A stretch of 14,903 bases of DNA, taken from the NCBI GenBank assembly GCA_904502135.1, contig CAJGDE010000045.1, forward strand, positions 1 to 14,903, given 5' to 3'. The position numbers and the translations under genes are program-made. The notes below the pieces were generated by a model. The model saw only the letters and a list, made by a program, of their open reading frames with translations. It had not been told where the DNA came from and did no database searches. Shown piece by piece: positions 7,946 to 14,903 of the stretch; positions within the stretch are counted from its first letter, which is position 1, and every line of letters begins with the position of its first letter. The stretch comes from Kiritimatiellia bacterium (GTDB taxonomy: Bacteria > Verrucomicrobiota > Kiritimatiellia > RFP12 > UBA1067).

Positions 7946-9040
7946 CTATTGCCGTTCGCGCGAAAATGCCGCCGCGATTTCAAGGGCCTTCGCGATCGAT
8001 TGATCCATGTCATAATATTTAAATTCGCCGAGGCGTCCGCCGACGGTAAGATTGGGATAATCCTTGAGACATTGCCGGTATTTTTCAAGCATGGCGGCGG
8101 ACTCGGGAGAATTGACCGGGTAATACGGCTCGTCCCCGACCTTCCAGTCACACGGATATTCGCGCATGATCACAGTCTCAGATCTATCCATCACGTTTTT
8201 CTGCTCAGGATGGTAGTGTTTGAACTCATGGATGCGCGTCCACGGAACATCCGCTTCAGTATAATTGACGACGCTTGTGCCCTGATAATCTTTGACGGCA
8301 AGCTTTTCTGTCTCAAACCGCAAGGAGCGCCACTCAAGAGAGCCGAACTTATAGCCAAAAAGCCTATCGATGGGACCGCTGTAAAATACGTGTATGCCCT
8401 GACTCTTGGCTTCATCAAGATCTTCCACGGTAAATTCCCTGTCCGTCTCGATCTCAATGGCGCTGTGATCGAACATCCTGTCAAAAATAGAATTATACCC
8501 GTCGAGAGGAATCCCCTGATTTGTGTCGCTGAAATAATTTATATCGTAGTTGTCTCTGACCGGAACGCGCTTTATGATTGAAGGGTCAATATCTTCAGGC
8601 GCCTTGCCCCACTGCTTCGAAGTATAGCCTCTAAAAAACGCATCAAAAAGACGACTTGAATTTTTTTCGTCAGACATGAAATCTTTAACCTCGCCCGGCG
8701 TAAGCTCAAGAGAGAAGAACTTGTTTATCAGCGCAAGCCCGAGCGGCAGAAAATACATCTTGTCTTCATACCTAGCGAGCACCTTATGCTGATAACCGTT
8801 GAACTCCGTGAAGCGGCGGATGAAATCCCATACCTCTGGTATATGCGTATGGAAGATGTGGCTGCCGTACAGATGCACTTCAATGCCGCTGGACTCGTCG
8901 ATCCCGGCTCTGACATTGCCGCCTACCGCGCCGCGTTTCTCGATGACTTTTACGGAGAAGCCCTTTTCCGCGAGGACTCTCGCGATTGTGGCGCCCCAAA
9001 GACCGGCGCCGGCCACGATCACACTCTTATTATTCTCCAT
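7946..9040 (-). CDS. glf: UDP-galactopyranose mutase
   Basis: Glf is a cytoplasmic flavoenzyme that interconverts UDP-galactopyranose and UDP-galactofuranose, supplying Galf for surface glycans. The 364-residue product has the FAD-binding N-terminus VIVAGAGLWGATIARVLAE (8-26), then EKRGAVGGN and HLYGSHIFHT (56-65). The mid-region holds GYTSKQWG (138-145), and the C-terminal flavin motif is GRLGEFKYYDMDQSI (335-349). Length and motif order fit full-length Glf. I chose ATG 9040 because it places the FAD fold at the N-terminus and has AAGGAG 10 nt upstream; the frame stays open to 9091 but the extra residues look unrelated to the family. The start overlaps the end of the GT4 gene by 11 nt. It ends in TAG. 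Adjacency to a glycosyltransferase suggests a Galf-containing product. Confidence 0.96.
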   Translation of the reverse strand: MENNKSVIVAGAGLWGATIARVLAEKGFSVKVIEKRGAVGGNVRAGIDESSGIEVHLYGSHIFHTHIPEVWDFIRRFTEFNGYQHKVLARYEDKMYFLPLGLALINKFFSLELTPGEVKDFMSDEKNSSRLFDAFFRGYTSKQWGKAPEDIDPSIIKRVPVRDNYDINYFSDTNQGIPLDGYNSIFDRMFDHSAIEIETDREFTVEDLDEAKSQGIHVFYSGPIDRLFGYKFGSLEWRSLRFETEKLAVKDYQGTSVVNYTEADVPWTRIHEFKHYHPEQKNVMDRSETVIMREYPCDWKVGDEPYYPVNSPESAAMLEKYRQCLKDYPNLTVGGRLGEFKYYDMDQSIAKALEIAAAFSRERQ

Positions 9041-10136
9041 TTCCCGCCAGCTCCTTATAAACGGATATCGATCTATCAAGCATCTTCTCAAAATCGAAGC
9101 GCTCGAGCGCGTCTTCGCGAAGGGAAGAAAATTTCATTTTTGAAACTTCCTCGATGGCCTGCGAAAAATCGTCTTCATACGGTTTTGAGCCGTCAGCCGC
9201 CACGAGCAGGCCGTCGATACCGCTGCGCACGACGTCGAGCGCCCCGCCGAAAGCCTTGGCGACGACGGGCTTTCCCATCGCGAGCGCCTCTGCCATCGAA
9301 CGGCCGAACGCCTCCGGTTTTCTCACGTTGGAAGACACGACCACGTCGGCTATCGAAAGACACTCGGCAACCTTGCTTTGATTACCGGCAAAAACAACAC
9401 GCTTTTCAACGCCGAGATTTCGGGCAAGCTCCCGAAGCGAACGCTCCACGTCCTGGCGCAGTTTTTCCGCTTCGCCCACAATAACGAGCTTAAAGCGATC
9501 GGGCAGTCTAGCGACGGCTCTTATGAGAATGTCATAACCCTTCAACTGCGTGATTCTGCCAAGCCCCATCACGACAAACGACCCGTCGACCGCCCATTCC
9601 CTGCGCTTTTCACGGATAAACTCATGATCGAGATTATCGATATCGAACTTGCGCTTTTCAATGGCTCTTGGAATAACCCTTATTTTCTCTTCTGAAAGGC
9701 CGTAATTGTCTTTGAGATAATCCGCGATATACCTTGAAGGCGTAACGACGATATTTCCGTATGTCATCACTTTTGAATACAGAGAAACGCTGTTGGCCCC
9801 ATGCGCAAAAGAAATCCATTTAATATTCAATGAACGCCCTGCCCATATAAAAAGCCATGCCGGAACTCTTGAATGAACGCAAACGACATCAGGTTTTTCA
9901 GCCTTGAGAACCCGACGGAGTTTTCTGGCTCGTGAAAAGAACGTCAGCGGATTTTTTGACTTCACATCTACCGTTATGTGCGAAGAGCCGTCTTTGAGGA
10001 TTTCGGCGACGAGCCTGCCGCCGTTTGATACGACGACATTACTCCAACCCGCGGCGACTATCGCCCGGTTCACTTCGACGACGCCGCGCTCAACACCGCC
10101 TTGCTCCATTGCCGGCACAAGCTGAAGTATCTTCAC
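9030..10136 (-). CDS. GT4-family glycosyltransferase (GT-B fold)
   Basis: The product (368 residues from a GTG start) begins with the typical GT4 acceptor-domain motif KILQLVPAMEQGGVERGVVE. The donor domain has GLGRITQLKGYDILI (about 191-205), and the E-x7-E motif lies in KPEAFGRSMAEALAMGKPVV (Glu275 and Glu283). No membrane span is obvious, so it is probably cytoplasmic or peripheral at the inner membrane. It would use a nucleotide sugar to extend a lipid-linked glycan; donor and acceptor cannot be read from sequence. The GTG start (10134-10136) overlaps the DUF4340 stop as GTGA and is preceded by a G-rich ribosome site (AAGGGGGG) 4 nt upstream. The frame also contains an ATG at 10169 inside the upstream gene, which I reject because the family motif begins right at the GTG. 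Pairing with glf suggests, but does not prove, a role in Galf-glycan assembly. Confidence 0.92.
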   Translation of the reverse strand: MKILQLVPAMEQGGVERGVVEVNRAIVAAGWSNVVVSNGGRLVAEILKDGSSHITVDVKSKNPLTFFSRARKLRRVLKAEKPDVVCVHSRVPAWLFIWAGRSLNIKWISFAHGANSVSLYSKVMTYGNIVVTPSRYIADYLKDNYGLSEEKIRVIPRAIEKRKFDIDNLDHEFIREKRREWAVDGSFVVMGLGRITQLKGYDILIRAVARLPDRFKLVIVGEAEKLRQDVERSLRELARNLGVEKRVVFAGNQSKVAECLSIADVVVSSNVRKPEAFGRSMAEALAMGKPVVAKAFGGALDVVRSGIDGLLVAADGSKPYEDDFSQAIEEVSKMKFSSLREDALERFDFEKMLDRSISVYKELAGNGE

Positions 10137-11812
10137 TTCGCCCCCCTTAAAAGTGGTTTGAGAAAACACTTTAACGTCTTGTCGGAAATCACAAAGACAG
10201 CATCTGACGCGCCGACAGTGGCGAACCTGCCCGATTTCGTTTTTTCGCCGATGAGAATATTGCGCCTGAAGGAATCTTCCCTTTCCTGATCTATCGCGAC
10301 GGTGAGGAAAGGCTTTTCAAGACCGAACTTTTTCTGGTCGCTGGAAGAAATCTTAAGCGCGACGATACGCTCCGCCTTCAGGGGATCTACGGCCGACAGA
10401 AGATCTTTTATCGCGTCATCGTCCGCAGTCACACCTTCTCTGCTGCCTGCCGATTCAACATTCCAGACTCTTTTGACCCTATCGTACACGACCGCAGAGG
10501 TTGTCTGCGACGAAGAGTCGCTTACGACTATTCTTTTTACAAGAGCGGGATCGATGCGCAGAATCTCCTTCGATCTGAGAGAGGAGAAGCTGCGCCCCGC
10601 AAGGACGCGCTCGCTCTCGACAAAAACCGTGGGGTAATCCGCCGAAATGGAAACCTTAAGCCCGCTCTCTCTTTTGTCTGCCGACGAAAGGGAAAGAATT
10701 CTAAGAAGGATGTCGCTGACGACCTTAACATCGGCGGCCGCCGAAATCGGAGAATCAAGCCGCCAGCCCAAATCGCCCGTGCGCGCAAGGACGATATCGA
10801 GATCGCCCTCGGCGAGAGAAAACGACATCACAGAAGACGGCTCAACCGGGAAAAGACGCTGATCGACATAATATGAAATATCTCTCAAAGCGTCGTCTTT
10901 CAGGGAGGAACTGACAGTCACGACGGCCTTGCTCCCCTGGGCGAGAGCGTAAACGCGTTTTTCGTCGGCCATCTTGCCGAATGATATCTGACGATCGAGC
11001 CCGTCGAGGCACTTCATGGTTACGGTCACGGCGCTTTCAGGATCAAGCCCCCACGCCGCAAGCGACGACGTTGAAATATCTTGACTCTCGTTCGTCACGC
11101 CTATTGGCCATACAAAACTTTCGGCGAGCGCGCCTGTCAGCGACGAAAGAAAGCCTTCAACTCTAGAAGAGGCGGCCTGCGAGCCGGAAATACGCCAGGA
11201 GCCGTCGACGCGGGAGAACGACAAAATCGAGCCTGACGCTCTTTTTATGTCAAAGGCCCCGACGAAAGACTGGTCGATTCTAAAAAGAGACTTTCTTCTA
11301 AAATCAGCCGCTTTCAAATTGACCGCCGTCCAGATGTTCGTCGGCACGACAAAAACGGAATCGACACCTTCGATCGACGCGTAAACTCCGTTGGCATCAG
11401 GCGTTCTTGAACCGAAAAAGACGGCCTTCGAGCCAGATGACTTGACAGTCAAAAGAGGAGGCTCGAGATTGTAGTCGGCTCTTGAATGGCCGAGGCGCAA
11501 AAGTTCGCTGTCTGTAATCGAATGCTCAATAGGCGTTTGCGACAAGGCGTCCAACGCCTTTACGACGGCCTGCTCATCGGCGCTTGCGTAATAAGGCTCA
11601 ACCATACGCCAGAGACCATCACTCTTCACAAGGCTTACTGTTCCGTCATGACTTGAAATCTTCAATGTATCAAACGCTTCCGCCGGATCAAGGAGCGTCT
11701 TTATCTCCGTTATTTTGACGCGCGACCCGCCGCAAAGCGACAGCACGGCATTTAATACGCCTAACGCCAGCGTCACGACAGAAAGAAGAATCAGCGTCTT
11801 CAGAGTATTCAT
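10133..11812 (-). CDS. DUF4340 repeat protein, partner of gliding-type ABC transporter
   Basis: The 559-residue product has one N-terminal membrane anchor (about 4-24) and then a soluble region, expected to be periplasmic. That region repeats a DUF4340-like pattern about four times: a short strand pair, a Trp or equivalent before a small loop, then a helix with spaced Leu/Val. The copies begin near residues 47 (GLWRMVEPYYASADE), 187 (GSWRISG), 327 (GWRLDSPISAAADVK) and 426 (VWNVESA). Units 1, 2 and 4 also share a second half ending in a motif like VYASIEGVDSVFVV. DUF4340 proteins commonly follow GldF/GldG genes, and their biochemical role is not established. ATG 11812 overlaps the upstream stop as ATGA, with AGGAG 9 nt upstream. 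An in-frame ATG at 11821 is disfavoured because AGGAG would touch it. Confidence 0.85.
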   Translation of the reverse strand: MNTLKTLILLSVVTLALGVLNAVLSLCGGSRVKITEIKTLLDPAEAFDTLKISSHDGTVSLVKSDGLWRMVEPYYASADEQAVVKALDALSQTPIEHSITDSELLRLGHSRADYNLEPPLLTVKSSGSKAVFFGSRTPDANGVYASIEGVDSVFVVPTNIWTAVNLKAADFRRKSLFRIDQSFVGAFDIKRASGSILSFSRVDGSWRISGSQAASSRVEGFLSSLTGALAESFVWPIGVTNESQDISTSSLAAWGLDPESAVTVTMKCLDGLDRQISFGKMADEKRVYALAQGSKAVVTVSSSLKDDALRDISYYVDQRLFPVEPSSVMSFSLAEGDLDIVLARTGDLGWRLDSPISAAADVKVVSDILLRILSLSSADKRESGLKVSISADYPTVFVESERVLAGRSFSSLRSKEILRIDPALVKRIVVSDSSSQTTSAVVYDRVKRVWNVESAGSREGVTADDDAIKDLLSAVDPLKAERIVALKISSSDQKKFGLEKPFLTVAIDQEREDSFRRNILIGEKTKSGRFATVGASDAVFVISDKTLKCFLKPLLRGAK

Positions 11813-13872
11813 GACCTGCATCTCCTGGAGAGCACATACAAAAGCATTAAACACAAGACGACCACCGGGGCGACGATCGCCGAACTGCGCACGAAGCGCC
11901 GTCTTGTCGAACGGCTGAAATCGACTCTGAGCGAGACGGACTCGTCCACCGCCGACGTCGTCGTGTCAGCGCCTGAAAGGTAAGCGACGCAATTGAGGAA
12001 GAAACCCCTGTTCGCGCTCGAGCGCGCTTTAAGCTGACCGTTGACGACGAAACTCGAATCTCCCACTGCTATTATTCTGGTAGGCCTTATGGCGATATCG
12101 TCACCAGCTCCCGTGCCACGCTCCACCGCAGCGACCACCGTTTTGCCGCCGGCCGAAGCCACGGACGAAAATCTTATACCGTCAACACCCGCCTTCACGT
12201 CGAGCGCCGCCGACGGAACAAAGGATTCCGGCCGCTCAAGGATAATGCGAGAGCCGATGAACGGTTCTGATACGGGGTGGTTTGAAAAATCACCAACTAT
12301 CACATCCGTGCCAGAAAGAGTATTAACGCCCGAGAGCGACGCGGTTACTGTGCGCATTCCCCACTGCGGCAGCATCGTGATGACGCCGCCTTCTTCGGCA
12401 GAATGCAGAAGAACGAGCAATCTCCCTCCGTCACGAAGGAAGGCGTCCATTCTACCGAGCTCCGTTCTGGAAAAATCATCCTTAGCTCCAGCGACCACGA
12501 TAAGGGCGCAATCTTTCGGAACATCCGTGCGGGTAAGATCAATCTCCGCATTGCGATACCCTTCACGCGCAAGATCGCGCGCTATATCACTGAGGCCGAA
12601 CTTGCCGTAATCGGCAATCGACAGCTCCCCGTGACCGACACTCCAGTAGACGTTATGTCTCTGCGGACGCCTGGTGACGCGCAGAATCGCAATAGCGCAG
12701 GAATGCTCGCCGAAAGTGTCGTCGAGAGGAACCGCGACAGAACGCTGCGCTCTTCTGAAAACGACGCTTCCTTCTTTAACGCCGTCTCTCACGAGACGCG
12801 CCGAAGGACCGATGTCCCAGGAAGGGTCAACAAATTTTATATCGAGCTGAGCGCCGCCGATGAAATCGGACTCACGTTTTATCGATCTCAAAAGGCGTCC
12901 CGTCTGACGGAATCGGGCGTCTGAGCGAGAAAGAAAACATGTAACCGAAACATCGCCGGAAGATTCAGAAAGTATCTTGCGCGTGCGCTCGTCAAAATTG
13001 CCGCGCTGGACAAAACCGGAAATCTCGAATGAAGCGTCAAGCCTCAAAGCCGTCACACAAGCGAGCGCAGAGGCGACTACGGCCAGGATCATGATGAGCG
13101 AGGCCCTAAAATTGGCTTTAAACGCCCCTCGACCCTTAAGCCGGTTTGTAGAAATGAAAACCGCCGATACGAAAAGAGCAGCCACGGCGGAAAAAAGACA
13201 CATAAAAATGTGGCCTGTCGAAAACGAGCCGCATGAGAAATCAACAACAGCTGCGTCAAGCGGCATCTCGCCGAACGACATGCGCCCTTTGGAAGATATC
13301 ATGGCAAGTATTGCCCATAGGCCCCGCGGCAAGGCTACGGTAAAGGCAAGGGCGGTAGAAACGGCGGCGGCCGCGTGTCTAAAAAACGAACTCGCCGCGA
13401 CAGACGCTGCGGACCATACCGCCGCCTGCATCGCAAGAACAAATAGCGCCGGAACGAAAGACATCAGTGAAACGCCTTTTAGCACCGAAGGAATATAGAG
13501 GTGGCTAAGGCCAAGTGAGATCAAAAGAAAGAGGAGACACGACGATATAACCGTAAACCACACCGCAAGAAACTTTCCGACCGTGAAGTCCCATTCGTCT
13601 ACGGCAATAGTCAGCATCGAATCGATCCGCCCGGTGCGTCTTTCTTCGCTCCAGACATCCATCGCAAGAAAGGCCGCAAGAGCTGGAAGATACGGAGCTA
13701 CGGATACGGCCCAGACGGCGCAGAGGGGAAGCCTTGCGCCTTCCGAGTTTTCAAGGGCAAGCGCAAACTGAACAGCGCAGGCCGAGAGAAACGCGGCAAC
13801 GGCAAGAGCGCTTGAGCCGCGATTTAAAATCGCGCCAATAGTGCGGCGCATGGTAACGAAAATGGGGTTCAC
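11809..13872 (-). CDS. GldF-GldG fusion: ABC permease joined to gliding-type auxiliary domain
   Basis: This 687-residue protein joins two parts usually encoded separately. Residues 1-275 are a permease of ABC-2/GldF type with about six to seven hydrophobic segments and the cytoplasmic motif MDVWSEERRTGRIDSMLTI (71-89), a good match to the EExxGTL-like coupling region. From about residue 290 a GldG-like extracytoplasmic domain follows, with VYWSVGHGE (408-416), VIVGDFSNHPV and GDSSFVVNGQL...NRGFFLNCVAYL (604-632). A final membrane span lies at about 662-681 with a basic tail. The start is GTG at 13872, supported by AAGGAGG 7 nt upstream and a GTGA overlap with the ATPase gene. Together with the GldA-like ATPase it forms a gliding-type ABC assembly; such genes occur in many non-gliding bacteria, and the substrate here is unknown. 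Confidence 0.9.
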   Translation of the reverse strand: MNPIFVTMRRTIGAILNRGSSALAVAAFLSACAVQFALALENSEGARLPLCAVWAVSVAPYLPALAAFLAMDVWSEERRTGRIDSMLTIAVDEWDFTVGKFLAVWFTVISSCLLFLLISLGLSHLYIPSVLKGVSLMSFVPALFVLAMQAAVWSAASVAASSFFRHAAAAVSTALAFTVALPRGLWAILAMISSKGRMSFGEMPLDAAVVDFSCGSFSTGHIFMCLFSAVAALFVSAVFISTNRLKGRGAFKANFRASLIMILAVVASALACVTALRLDASFEISGFVQRGNFDERTRKILSESSGDVSVTCFLSRSDARFRQTGRLLRSIKRESDFIGGAQLDIKFVDPSWDIGPSARLVRDGVKEGSVVFRRAQRSVAVPLDDTFGEHSCAIAILRVTRRPQRHNVYWSVGHGELSIADYGKFGLSDIARDLAREGYRNAEIDLTRTDVPKDCALIVVAGAKDDFSRTELGRMDAFLRDGGRLLVLLHSAEEGGVITMLPQWGMRTVTASLSGVNTLSGTDVIVGDFSNHPVSEPFIGSRIILERPESFVPSAALDVKAGVDGIRFSSVASAGGKTVVAAVERGTGAGDDIAIRPTRIIAVGDSSFVVNGQLKARSSANRGFFLNCVAYLSGADTTTSAVDESVSLRVDFSRSTRRRFVRSSAIVAPVVVLCLMLLYVLSRRCRS

Positions 13873-14585
13873 AGGCGAGCCTCCTTTTCAAGAAGAGCTT
13901 GCGTAACCTCCGATACCGCCGAAGAGCGGTCTTCTTCTCTGACTACGACCTCTTTTTCGATGACACCATCTTTTAAAACGATAAAACGTTTCGCCCAACG
14001 GGAAAAATCGGCGATCTCATGACCTGTGACGACCACTGAAGAAAAAGCGGCGGCGCTCTTTATGATATCTCCAAGGCCCGATCGCATAGAACAATCAAGG
14101 CCATTCAGAAAATCGTCCAAAAGCAATACTCTGGGGCGTAAAAGAAGCGCGTCGGCAAAGGCAACTCTTTTCTGCCAGCCGAGAGATAACGCGCCTATAC
14201 GGTTTTTGGCATATTCCTCAAGGCCGCACAACGCCATAGCCTCGCTCACCCTGCGCCGTATGCGCTTAGCCGGCTCGCCCTTTATCGCGGCGCGATAAGA
14301 CAGGTATTTTTTAACCGACATATCATTATAAAGCGCGATCTTTTCAGGCAAATACCCTAAATTCTTTCGATAGCGCATCGGAAATTCATCTATGTTTGAG
14401 CCGTCAAACTCAACCGAACCTTTATCCGGAACCGCGAGAGAGGCCATAATCTTAAGAAGTGTCGTCTTGCCGGCGCCATTTGCGCCGACTATGCAGACAG
14501 CCCCGCCGTTTTCAACTGAAAACGACACATCCCGCAAAACTGTTTTTTTGCGGTATGAAAAGGCTAAATTTTTCACTTCAATCAT
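13869..14585 (-). CDS. GldA-like ABC transporter ATPase with atypical Walker B
   Basis: This is the cytoplasmic ATPase of the gliding-type ABC complex (238 residues). It has Walker A GANGAGKT (34-41), the LGYLPEKIALYNDMSV segment (76-91) typical of GldA-type Q-loops, a signature LSLGWQKR (133-140), and the switch histidine in VVVTGHE (His189). Walker B reads VLLLDDFLNGLD (153-164): the residue after the conserved Asp is Asp158 rather than the catalytic Glu, and the usual Pro is Phe. The codons are GAC GAT, so no single-base error to GAA/GAG is needed beyond the third position. The protein may hydrolyse ATP slowly. It is first in its operon, and its GTGA overlap with the GldF-GldG fusion implies a joint complex. 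ATG 14585 has no Shine-Dalgarno site and sits 11 nt after a -10 box, so the message is probably leaderless or has a 4-5 nt leader. Confidence 0.92.
   Translation of the reverse strand: MIEVKNLAFSYRKKTVLRDVSFSVENGGAVCIVGANGAGKTTLLKIMASLAVPDKGSVEFDGSNIDEFPMRYRKNLGYLPEKIALYNDMSVKKYLSYRAAIKGEPAKRIRRRVSEAMALCGLEEYAKNRIGALSLGWQKRVAFADALLLRPRVLLLDDFLNGLDCSMRSGLGDIIKSAAAFSSVVVTGHEIADFSRWAKRFIVLKDGVIEKEVVVREEDRSSAVSEVTQALLEKEARL
13880..13886 (-). promoter_or_regulatory. Shine-Dalgarno site of the GldF-GldG fusion gene
   Basis: The minus strand reads AAGGAGG within the 3' end of the ATPase gene, 7 nt before the GTG at 13872. It supports use of a non-ATG start and translational coupling with the upstream gene. 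Confidence 0.75.
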
Positions 14586-14596
14586 AGATTGAGGAT

Positions 14597-14625
14597 ATTA
14601 TACCATATTATCCCTGTTATCTCAG
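14597..14625 (-). promoter_or_regulatory. Extended -10 promoter for the gldA-like operon, near leaderless
   Basis: On the minus strand CTGAGA (14620-14625, 4 of 6 to consensus) is separated by 17 nt from a perfect TATAAT (14597-14602), with the extended TG at 14604-14605. The start codon A is at 14585, 11 nt beyond the -10, so the predicted start site leaves a leader of about 4-5 nt. The motif TATGGTATAATA is shared with the promoter at 7571 and nearly with that at 14731. Confidence 0.7.
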
Positions 14626-14633
14626 GAAAATTC

Positions 14634-14710
14634 TGGTGGGCGATTCGGGATTCGAACCCAAGACCCCTTCCGTGTGAAGGAAGTGCTCTAACCAACTGAG
14701 CTAATCGCCC
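14634..14710 (-). tRNA. tRNA-Val (anticodon CAC), CCA encoded
   Basis: The minus strand from 14710 folds as a full tRNA of 77 nt. The acceptor stem is GGGCGAT with ATCGCCC (7 bp), followed by discriminator A and encoded CCA. The D-arm stem is GCTC with GAGC. The anticodon stem CTTCC/GGAAG encloses loop TTCACAC, which gives anticodon CAC (14674-14676), reading GTG for valine. The T-arm TTGGG-TTCGAAT-CCCGA has five perfect pairs. It precedes the ABC operon by about 50 nt and has its own upstream promoter. Confidence 0.97.
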
Positions 14711-14730
14711 TCAAAAAGAAAGTGATGTGT

Positions 14731-14759
14731 ATTGTACCATATCAGCGCGAGCGCCGCAA
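14731..14759 (-). promoter_or_regulatory. Extended -10 promoter for tRNA-Val
   Basis: TACAAT (14731-14736, 5 of 6) carries the extended TG element and lies 17 nt downstream of TTGCGG (14754-14759, 3 of 6). The -10 ends 20 nt before the mature 5' end of the tRNA, leaving a leader of roughly a dozen nt for RNase P to remove. It resembles the other two promoters in the window. Confidence 0.55.
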
Positions 14760-14765
14760 GTACGC

Positions 14766-14903
14766 CTATTCCTTTTCGGGTAAGCGGTTAGTTATCTGAG
14801 CAACTGCTGTAGAGTATTGTCGGGCGAGAAAGATGATAGCATTATCAAAACCGAGTCCTATTTTGATTAAGTGACTTGTCAAAATGCGGCGGATGTCGCG
14901 GCA
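14766..14903 (-). CDS. Possible 3' end of an unidentified gene (5' end outside window)
   Basis: From the window edge the minus strand has 45 open codons ending in TAG at 14766-14768, just before the tRNA promoter. The residues include DIRRILTSHLIKIG and FLARQYSTAVAQI, a helix-like pattern with regular hydrophobic spacing. An open run of this length is not rare by chance, the codon usage looks mixed, and I recognise no family. The position, ending just before a promoter and on the same strand as everything else, is the main argument in its favour. Confidence 0.2.
   Translation of the reverse strand, partial: CRDIRRILTSHLIKIGLGFDNAIIFLARQYSTAVAQITNRLPEKE

Noticed and set aside
9041..9091. Longer N-terminus for UDP-galactopyranose mutase from 9091
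   Set aside because: The extra 17 residues do not resemble the family, and ATG 9040 places the FAD motif at the normal distance with AAGGAG upstream.
12041..12924. Two overlapping plus-strand frames (189 and 173 codons)
   Set aside because: Both are antisense to the GldG-like part of the fusion gene, which carries family motifs; neither shows a ribosome site or a domain.
14611..14628. TTCCTG/CAGGGA stem as a terminator after the tRNA
   Set aside because: It is six pairs including a wobble, has no following T-run on the minus strand, and overlaps the promoter of the next gene.
14844..14884. Alternating ATCAAAA, TTTTGAT and TCAAAA inverted repeats
   Set aside because: Stems are only 6-7 AT-rich pairs with long loops, there is no T-tract, and the stretch may be coding. 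Chance is sufficient.

Overview
The window is a dense, one-direction block of envelope genes. Every convincing gene lies on the minus strand, so the order of transcription runs from high to low coordinates. No taxonomic marker is present. The combination of an exosortase fused to EpsI, a DUF2723 glycosyltransferase with TPRs, a fused GldF-GldG transporter with a DUF4340 partner, and a WecA-type enzyme fused to a CapD-like region suggests a Gram-negative PVC-group bacterium (Verrucomicrobiota/Kiritimatiellota/Lentisphaerota type). This assignment is inference. Clear Shine-Dalgarno sites, TGA/TAA/TAG stops and a CCA-encoding tRNA indicate the standard bacterial code.

Layout in transcription order. 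(1) 14903-14711: a short stretch that may hold the last 45 codons of an unidentified gene, then a tRNA promoter. (2) 14710-14634: tRNA-Val(CAC). (3) 14585-7582: a six-gene operon made of a GldA-like ABC ATPase, a GldF-GldG fusion, a DUF4340 periplasmic/membrane protein, a GT4 glycosyltransferase, UDP-galactopyranose mutase (glf), and a small DUF486 membrane protein interrupted by an in-frame amber codon. The first four genes are joined by 4-nt GTGA/ATGA overlaps, GT4 and glf overlap by 11 nt, and 16 nt separate glf from the last gene. (4) 7562-1: a second operon with its own promoter, made of a DUF2723/TPR membrane glycosyltransferase, a BatD/DUF4381-like membrane protein, the exosortase-EpsI fusion, and a WecA-family phosphoglycosyl transferase fused to a CapD/FlaA1-like region that runs off the window.

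How the genes may work together (inference). The second operon pairs a sorting/processing enzyme for C-terminally tagged surface proteins (exosortase) with an initiating lipid-linked sugar transferase and a multi-pass DUF2723 glycosyltransferase. It looks like an envelope system that exports, anchors and glycosylates surface proteins or polysaccharide. The first operon adds a gliding-type ABC assembly and a galactofuranose branch (glf plus GT4). No exosortase substrate with a sorting tag is seen in the window.

Points worth a second look: three near-identical extended -10 promoters (TATGGTAYAATA), two of which sit so close to an ATG that the transcripts would be leaderless; the amber codon at a position where DUF486 relatives normally have Ser; a Walker B catalytic Glu replaced by Asp in the ABC ATPase; a BatD-like protein without its usual MoxR/VWA partners; and a fourfold internal repeat in the DUF4340 protein. 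No CRISPR array, insertion sequence or convincing intrinsic terminator was seen, and no gene-free stretch exceeds about 200 bases.
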